From the NCBI GenBank assembly GCA_003511945.1, contig DOJA01000086.1:1-9679 (forward strand): DNA of 9,679 nucleotides, in the 5' to 3' direction. The stretch comes from Phycisphaerales bacterium (GTDB lineage Bacteria; Planctomycetota; Phycisphaerae; Phycisphaerales; UBA1924). The notes beneath the pieces were generated by a model that had not been told where the DNA came from, ran no database searches, and saw only the letters and a list, made by a program, of their open reading frames with translations. The position numbers were made by a program, and so were the translations under genes. Of the stretch, positions 6,399 through 9,679 are shown one piece after another (within the stretch, counting starts at the first letter, position 1; the number at the start of each line of letters is the position of its first letter).

Positions 6399-7454
6399 AT
6401 GAAGCTGGACGACATTCTCCGTCAGGCGCACGAGCTGGACGCGTCGGACATCCATCTGGTGGCCGGCCATCCCCCGGTGGTGCGGGTCCACACCGTGATG
6501 ACCCCCATGGACGCGGCGGTGCTGACCCCCGAGACCACCCAGGGCTTCATCAAGCACATGGCGAGCCCGGAGGCGCTGGCGACCTTCGACCGCCAGCGGG
6601 ACTCGGACTTCTCCTACGAGGTGAAGGGGCTGGGGCGCTACCGCGTCAACGCGCACTCCCAGCGGGGCGTGATCGGGATCGCCATGCGGGCGATCAAGAC
6701 CAAGGTCCCACCCCTGGGCACGCTGAACCTTCCCGAGGTGATCAGCCAGCTGACCTACCTCCCCCGCGGCCTGGTGCTGGTCACGGGGGACACCGGCTCG
6801 GGTAAGTCGACGACCCTGGCGGCGATGATCCAGGCGATGAACGAGCGCTACAAGGCGCACATCATCACGCTGGAGGACCCCATCGAGTACGCCCTCCAGT
6901 CCAACCAGTGCCTGATCGAGCAGCGCGAGCTCGGGCAGGACATGCCCTCGTTCGCCTCGGCCCTGAAGCACGCGCTGCGCCAGGACCCGGACATCATCCT
7001 GGTCGGCGAAATGCGCGACCTGGAGACGACCTCGCTGGCGCTGACGGCGGCGGAGACCGGGCACCTGGTGCTCTCGACCCTGCACACGGTGAGCGCGAGC
7101 CAGACGGTCGAGCGCATCATCGACATGTACCCGGCGAACCAGCAGAACCAGATCCGCGCCATGCTGGCGGACACCCTGCAGGCGGTGGTCAGCCAGACCC
7201 TGTTCTCCCGCGTCGACTCGAGGGGCATGGTGCCCGCGGTGGAGGTGCTGCTGTGCACGCCCGCGGTGCGGAACATCGTCCGCGAGGGGCGCACCTTCGA
7301 GATCCCCAATGTCATCGAGACCAACCGCGCCATGGGGATGCGCTCGCTGGACGCCTCGATCGCCGAGCTGTACTTCAACGGGATGATCAGCCGCGACGAC
7401 GCGATCGCCCAGGCGGCGTACCCCGACAAGCTGGACCGCCAGCTGGCGGCGTGA
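6399..7454 (+). CDS. pilT: Type IV pilus retraction ATPase PilT
   Basis: This 351-residue protein, close to the usual PilT length (about 345), is a cytoplasmic hexameric ATPase that powers pilus disassembly and twitching. Visible motifs, in order, are: Walker A GDTGSGKST (130-138), Asp box HIITLEDPIEY (154-164) with catalytic Glu159, Walker B region DIILVGEMRD (198-207) with Glu204, and His box GHLVLSTLHT (221-230) with His229. A C-terminal CTPAVRNIVREG (286-297) corresponds to the AIRNLIRE motif that distinguishes retraction ATPases from the extension ATPase PilB. The start MKLDDILRQAHELDASDIHL is typical of the family. The second Walker A residue is Asp where most PilT proteins have Pro, a mild oddity. 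It is followed 146 bases later by pilC on the same strand, a common arrangement. PilU is the main alternative name. Confidence 0.95.
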   Translation: MKLDDILRQAHELDASDIHLVAGHPPVVRVHTVMTPMDAAVLTPETTQGFIKHMASPEALATFDRQRDSDFSYEVKGLGRYRVNAHSQRGVIGIAMRAIKTKVPPLGTLNLPEVISQLTYLPRGLVLVTGDTGSGKSTTLAAMIQAMNERYKAHIITLEDPIEYALQSNQCLIEQRELGQDMPSFASALKHALRQDPDIILVGEMRDLETTSLALTAAETGHLVLSTLHTVSASQTVERIIDMYPANQQNQIRAMLADTLQAVVSQTLFSRVDSRGMVPAVEVLLCTPAVRNIVREGRTFEIPNVIETNRAMGMRSLDASIAELYFNGMISRDDAIAQAAYPDKLDRQLAA

Positions 7455-7600
7455 GTGAAAGCGAGAAGCGAGAAGGCGAGAAGCGAGAAGGCGAAAAGCG
7501 AAGAGAGGACCGGCACGATGGGGGCGTGAGCATGTTCGGGACATTCCGCTTGGATCTCTCGCTCCCCGCTCTCCGCTCTCCGCTCTTCTGAGGATTGCCC
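7455..7600 (+). repeat. Purine-rich and pyrimidine-rich tandem repeats between pilT and pilC
   Basis: After the pilT stop come two perfect 15-base units (GCGAGAAGCGAGAAG, 7461-7475 and 7476-7490) and a third with three changes (7491-7505). About 60 bases further lie three perfect copies of CCGCTCT (7566-7572, 7573-7579, 7580-7586). The purine block is nearly complementary to the pyrimidine block; for example AGCGAGA pairs exactly with TCTCGCT (7557-7563). The mRNA could therefore form an imperfect stem between the two genes. A 19-codon ORF (7532-7591) lies between and over the repeats, but nothing supports its use. AGGA at 7591-7594 is the pilC ribosome binding site, six bases before its ATG. 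Confidence 0.8.
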
Positions 7601-8827
7601 ATGCCCGCGTACCGCTACCAGGTCCGTTCCTCGTCAGGCCAGACGGTCGTGGGCGTCCTGCCGGCCGACAGCGCCAGCGCCGCGGCGAACCTGCTGCGGG
7701 CCCAGGGCAACCATGTCCTGGCGCTCACGCCCATCCAGGCCGGGTCGGCGGGCGGCTCGCTGCTCAAGCGGATCGGCGAGCTGAACTCGGGCAAGCCGAC
7801 GCTCAAGCATGTGCTGGACTTCACCACGCAGCTGGCGGTGATGGTCCGCGCGGGCATCGGCATCCGCTCGGCGCTGGAGGGGATCGCCGAGCAGACCGAG
7901 CACACGAAGTTCAAGCAGATCATCCTGGGGCTCAAGACGGATGTGGAGTCGGGCAAGCAGTTCTCCGAGGCGCTGGGGCGCCACCCCAAGCTCTTCAACG
8001 CGCTGTATGTGAACATGGTCCGCGCGTCGGAGATGTCCGGCTCGTTCGGCAAGATGCTCGACCGCATCGCCTCGTACACCGCCCAGCAGATCGAGACCAA
8101 GAAGATGGTCATCGGCGCGATGATCTACCCCGGCGTCATCGCCACGATGGCGGTGGCGGTCACCGTCTTCCTGCTCACCTTCGTGCTGCCCCGGTTCGGG
8201 CAGGTCTTCGAGGGCAAGGAGGCGGTGCTGCCCTGGGCGACGACCTTCCTGATGGCGCTCAGCGCCTGGATGGTGCTCTACTGGCCCTACCTGGTCGGCG
8301 CGCTGTTCGGGGTGGGGATCGGGCTGTTCCTGTTCCTCAAGACCGAGGTCGGCTCGTGGTGGTTCGACAACATGAAGCTGAGGGTGCCCATCTTCAAGCG
8401 GATGTTCAAGGCGCTGTACATCAGCCGCTCGCTGCAGACGATGGGCGAGCTCATCAACGCCGGCGTGCCCATGCTGGACACCATCGCCATCACCGGCGAC
8501 ATCGCGGGCAACAAGCTCTACAAGAAGATGTGGCGCACGGTGTACACCTCGGTGAAGCAGGGCAAGAAGATCGCCAACACGCTCCTGCAGACCAAGCTGC
8601 TCCCCCACGCGGTCGTGCAGATGATCGGCGCGGGCGAGGAGTCCGGTAAGCTCGGCGAGGTGCTCGACGAGGTGGCGGCCTACTACACCAAGCAGTTACG
8701 GGACGCCATCAAGGCCGCCACCAGCATGATCGAGCCCGTCATGATCATCATCATGGGATCAATCGTCGGATTCATCGCCATGGCGATCATCCTGCCCATC
8801 TTCAAGATGAGCCAGATCGTGCGGTAG
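7601..8827 (+). CDS. pilC: Type IV pilus inner-membrane platform protein PilC (T2SSF family)
   Basis: This 408-residue protein matches the usual PilC/GspF length. It forms the inner-membrane platform on which the PilB and PilT ATPases act to assemble or remove pilins. The N-terminus (MPAYRYQVRSSSGQTVVGVL) is typical. Two T2SSF domains follow: about residues 70-190 (LDFTTQLAVMVRAGIGIRSA, then RASEMSGSFGKML) and about 260-380 (ISRSLQTMGELINAGVPML, then IGAGEESGKLGEVL). Hydrophobic segments lie at about 178-199, 213-246 and 375-401; the last contains IEPVMIIIMGSIVGFIAMAI, the standard C-terminal helix. ATG 7601 is preferred over TTG 7595 because AGGA lies six bases before it. It is probably co-transcribed with pilT. 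GspF is the main alternative, but the neighbouring PilT argues for a pilus system. Confidence 0.95.
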   Translation: MPAYRYQVRSSSGQTVVGVLPADSASAAANLLRAQGNHVLALTPIQAGSAGGSLLKRIGELNSGKPTLKHVLDFTTQLAVMVRAGIGIRSALEGIAEQTEHTKFKQIILGLKTDVESGKQFSEALGRHPKLFNALYVNMVRASEMSGSFGKMLDRIASYTAQQIETKKMVIGAMIYPGVIATMAVAVTVFLLTFVLPRFGQVFEGKEAVLPWATTFLMALSAWMVLYWPYLVGALFGVGIGLFLFLKTEVGSWWFDNMKLRVPIFKRMFKALYISRSLQTMGELINAGVPMLDTIAITGDIAGNKLYKKMWRTVYTSVKQGKKIANTLLQTKLLPHAVVQMIGAGEESGKLGEVLDEVAAYYTKQLRDAIKAATSMIEPVMIIIMGSIVGFIAMAIILPIFKMSQIVR

Positions 8828-8850
8828 CCGATACAGGGGACGGAGCGCGA

Positions 8851-8880
8851 GCGCCGGGCGGGATCCCGGCGCCCGCCCGG
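8851..8880 (+). promoter_or_regulatory. Two mutually exclusive GC hairpins before the prepilin gene
   Basis: In the 66-base gap after pilC, GCGCCGGG (8851-8858) pairs perfectly with CCCGGCGC (8865-8872), 8 bp with a six-base loop. Alternatively CCGGGCGGG (8854-8862) pairs with CCCGCCCGG (8872-8880), 9 bp with a nine-base loop. The two cannot form together, and the second touches GGAG (8879-8882) just before the gene's Shine-Dalgarno region. No U run follows either. They could set transcript stability or translation of the downstream pilin, but structures of this size can arise by chance in such GC-rich DNA. Confidence 0.5.
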
Positions 8881-8893
8881 AGCGAGGTCCCCC

Positions 8894-9634
8894 ATGCTCG
8901 ACGCACCCGGGTCCCGAGGCCGAACCTTCGCAGCGCACGCCGAACGGCGCAACGCGGGCGGGTTCACGCTGCTCGAAACGGCGCTCACCACCGTCATCCT
9001 GGGCGTGGGCGTGCTCGCGGTGATGGAGGCCCAGCAGACCTTCATCGTCCGCAACTCCTGGTCCACCAGCGCGTCGACCGCGGCCTACCTCGCGGAAGAG
9101 GTCCGCGAGATGTCCAAGACCTACACCCGCCACGACCGCTTCACCGGAGGGCTCTACTACCTCGACGACGCCGACCCCGACACCCTCGCCGGCTGGGGCC
9201 CCGAGGCGGGCGAGACCGAGGCGGACGACTTCGACGACCTTGACGACCTCGACGGCGCCGTCTTCGGCAACGCGACGACCTTCCCCGACGGCTTCACCAT
9301 GACGCGGCGCCTCACCGGACCCATCAACTCGTTCGGGGTCGTCATCCCCGAGACCCGCTACGACGGCACCACCGAGACCATCGTCCTCCCCGCCGGGGGC
9401 GACCCCGTGCCCGTGGCGATGCGGGGCTGGACGCAGATCGTCACCGTCGAGAAGGTCAACCCCTACGACATCAGCGAGGTGGTGCCCGACAACGAAGATG
9501 AACGCGACGGCGCAACGGTGCTCCGCGCGGTCGACCGCTACCCACTCCGCCTGACCGTGGTCGTGCTCTGGCAGCCGGACGCGGCCGCGGCGGCGGTGGA
9601 GAACGCCCGGGTGTCCTGGGTCGTGTTCCCGTGA
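8894..9634 (+). CDS. PilV-like minor prepilin (type IV pilin N-terminal motif)
   Basis: This 246-residue protein begins with a 23-residue Arg-rich leader ending in GG, followed by FTLLETALTTVILGVGVLAV. That is a class III signal: cleavage after Gly23, mature residue 1 Phe, and Glu at mature position 5 (Glu28). The hydrophobic helix at about 29-52 anchors the protein in the inner membrane before assembly and forms the fibre core. The remainder is a soluble domain with an acidic run DDFDDLDDLDG near residues 110-120 and no cysteine, so the disulfide loop of many major pilins is absent. Length and motif suit a minor pilin or pseudopilin (PilV/GspI type) rather than a major pilin. GAGG (8884-8887) lies six bases before the ATG. 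Downstream of pilC by 66 bases, it probably belongs to the same operon. Processing requires a PilD peptidase, not seen here. Confidence 0.85.
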   Translation: MLDAPGSRGRTFAAHAERRNAGGFTLLETALTTVILGVGVLAVMEAQQTFIVRNSWSTSASTAAYLAEEVREMSKTYTRHDRFTGGLYYLDDADPDTLAGWGPEAGETEADDFDDLDDLDGAVFGNATTFPDGFTMTRRLTGPINSFGVVIPETRYDGTTETIVLPAGGDPVPVAMRGWTQIVTVEKVNPYDISEVVPDNEDERDGATVLRAVDRYPLRLTVVVLWQPDAAAAAVENARVSWVVFP

Positions 9635-9679
9635 GCGGACGGAACCGGGGCTCCGGGGTTCCCGGGGTCCGGGGGTCCG
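9631..9679 (+). CDS. Possible start of the next gene (partial, four-base overlap)
   Basis: GTG at 9631 overlaps the TGA of the prepilin gene (GTGA), a classic translational-coupling arrangement, and the frame stays open for the 16 codons left. The translation (VSGRNRGSGVPGVRGS) is Arg/Gly-rich, like the leader of the preceding prepilin, so another prepilin is a reasonable guess. No pilin motif is reached and the ribosome binding site is weak, so this is only a candidate. Confidence 0.3.
   Translation, partial: MSGRNRGSGVPGVRGS
9645..9679. repeat. Imperfect 8-base tandem repeat (CCGGGGTT-like) at the right edge
   Basis: CCGGGGCT (9645-9652), CCGGGGTT (9653-9660), CCGGGGT (9662-9668) and CCGGGGGT (9669-9676) follow one another, with one extra C at 9661. 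The tract runs off the window, so its full length is unknown. Confidence 0.7.

Noticed and set aside
7532..7591. 19-codon ORF between pilT and pilC
   Set aside because: Made largely of the pyrimidine repeat, with no distinctive sequence; most likely chance.

Overview
The window looks like the chromosome of a high-GC Gram-negative bacterium with type IV pili. The best guess, from overall style only, is a planctomycete of the Phycisphaerae type: large secreted modular proteins, a pilT-pilC-prepilin cluster, GC-rich spacers full of simple repeats, and an orphan LuxR-type regulator. No rRNA or other phylogenetic marker is present, so this placement is tentative. No tRNA, CRISPR array, insertion sequence or integrase was seen.

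The left half is read leftward. Positions 1-630 hold the 5' part of a secreted protein gene (signal peptide plus a small beta-rich domain). It runs into a poly-glycine tract and a dinucleotide repeat at the window edge, where the reading frame is doubtful. A clear intrinsic terminator (711-743) closes the gene to its right. That gene (4814 to 780) encodes a secreted protein of about 1344 residues, with Asp-rich calcium-loop-like motifs and repeated Ig-like segments, and it is preceded by a strong Shine-Dalgarno and a leader containing two perfect palindromes. About 590 bases without a gene follow, then a LuxR/GerE-type DNA-binding protein gene (5975 to 5406), also leftward.

The right half is read rightward from a 423-base divergent spacer. 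It carries the pilus retraction ATPase gene pilT (6399-7454), the inner-membrane platform gene pilC (7601-8827), a PilV-like prepilin gene (8894-9634), and possibly the first codons of another gene overlapping it by four bases (9631 on). Together these suggest a type IV pilus or pseudopilus operon: PilC is the membrane platform, PilT drives disassembly, and the minor pilin helps start or tip the fibre. The extension ATPase and major pilin are not in view.

The most unusual signal is at word level. The tetranucleotide ACGT occurs only twice in 9.7 kb. Codons ending in C switch to T whenever a Val (GTN) codon follows an Asn, Asp, His or Tyr codon. This suggests strong selection against ACGT, such as a restriction-modification specificity. 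One of the two surviving copies lies in a palindrome just upstream of the giant protein gene.
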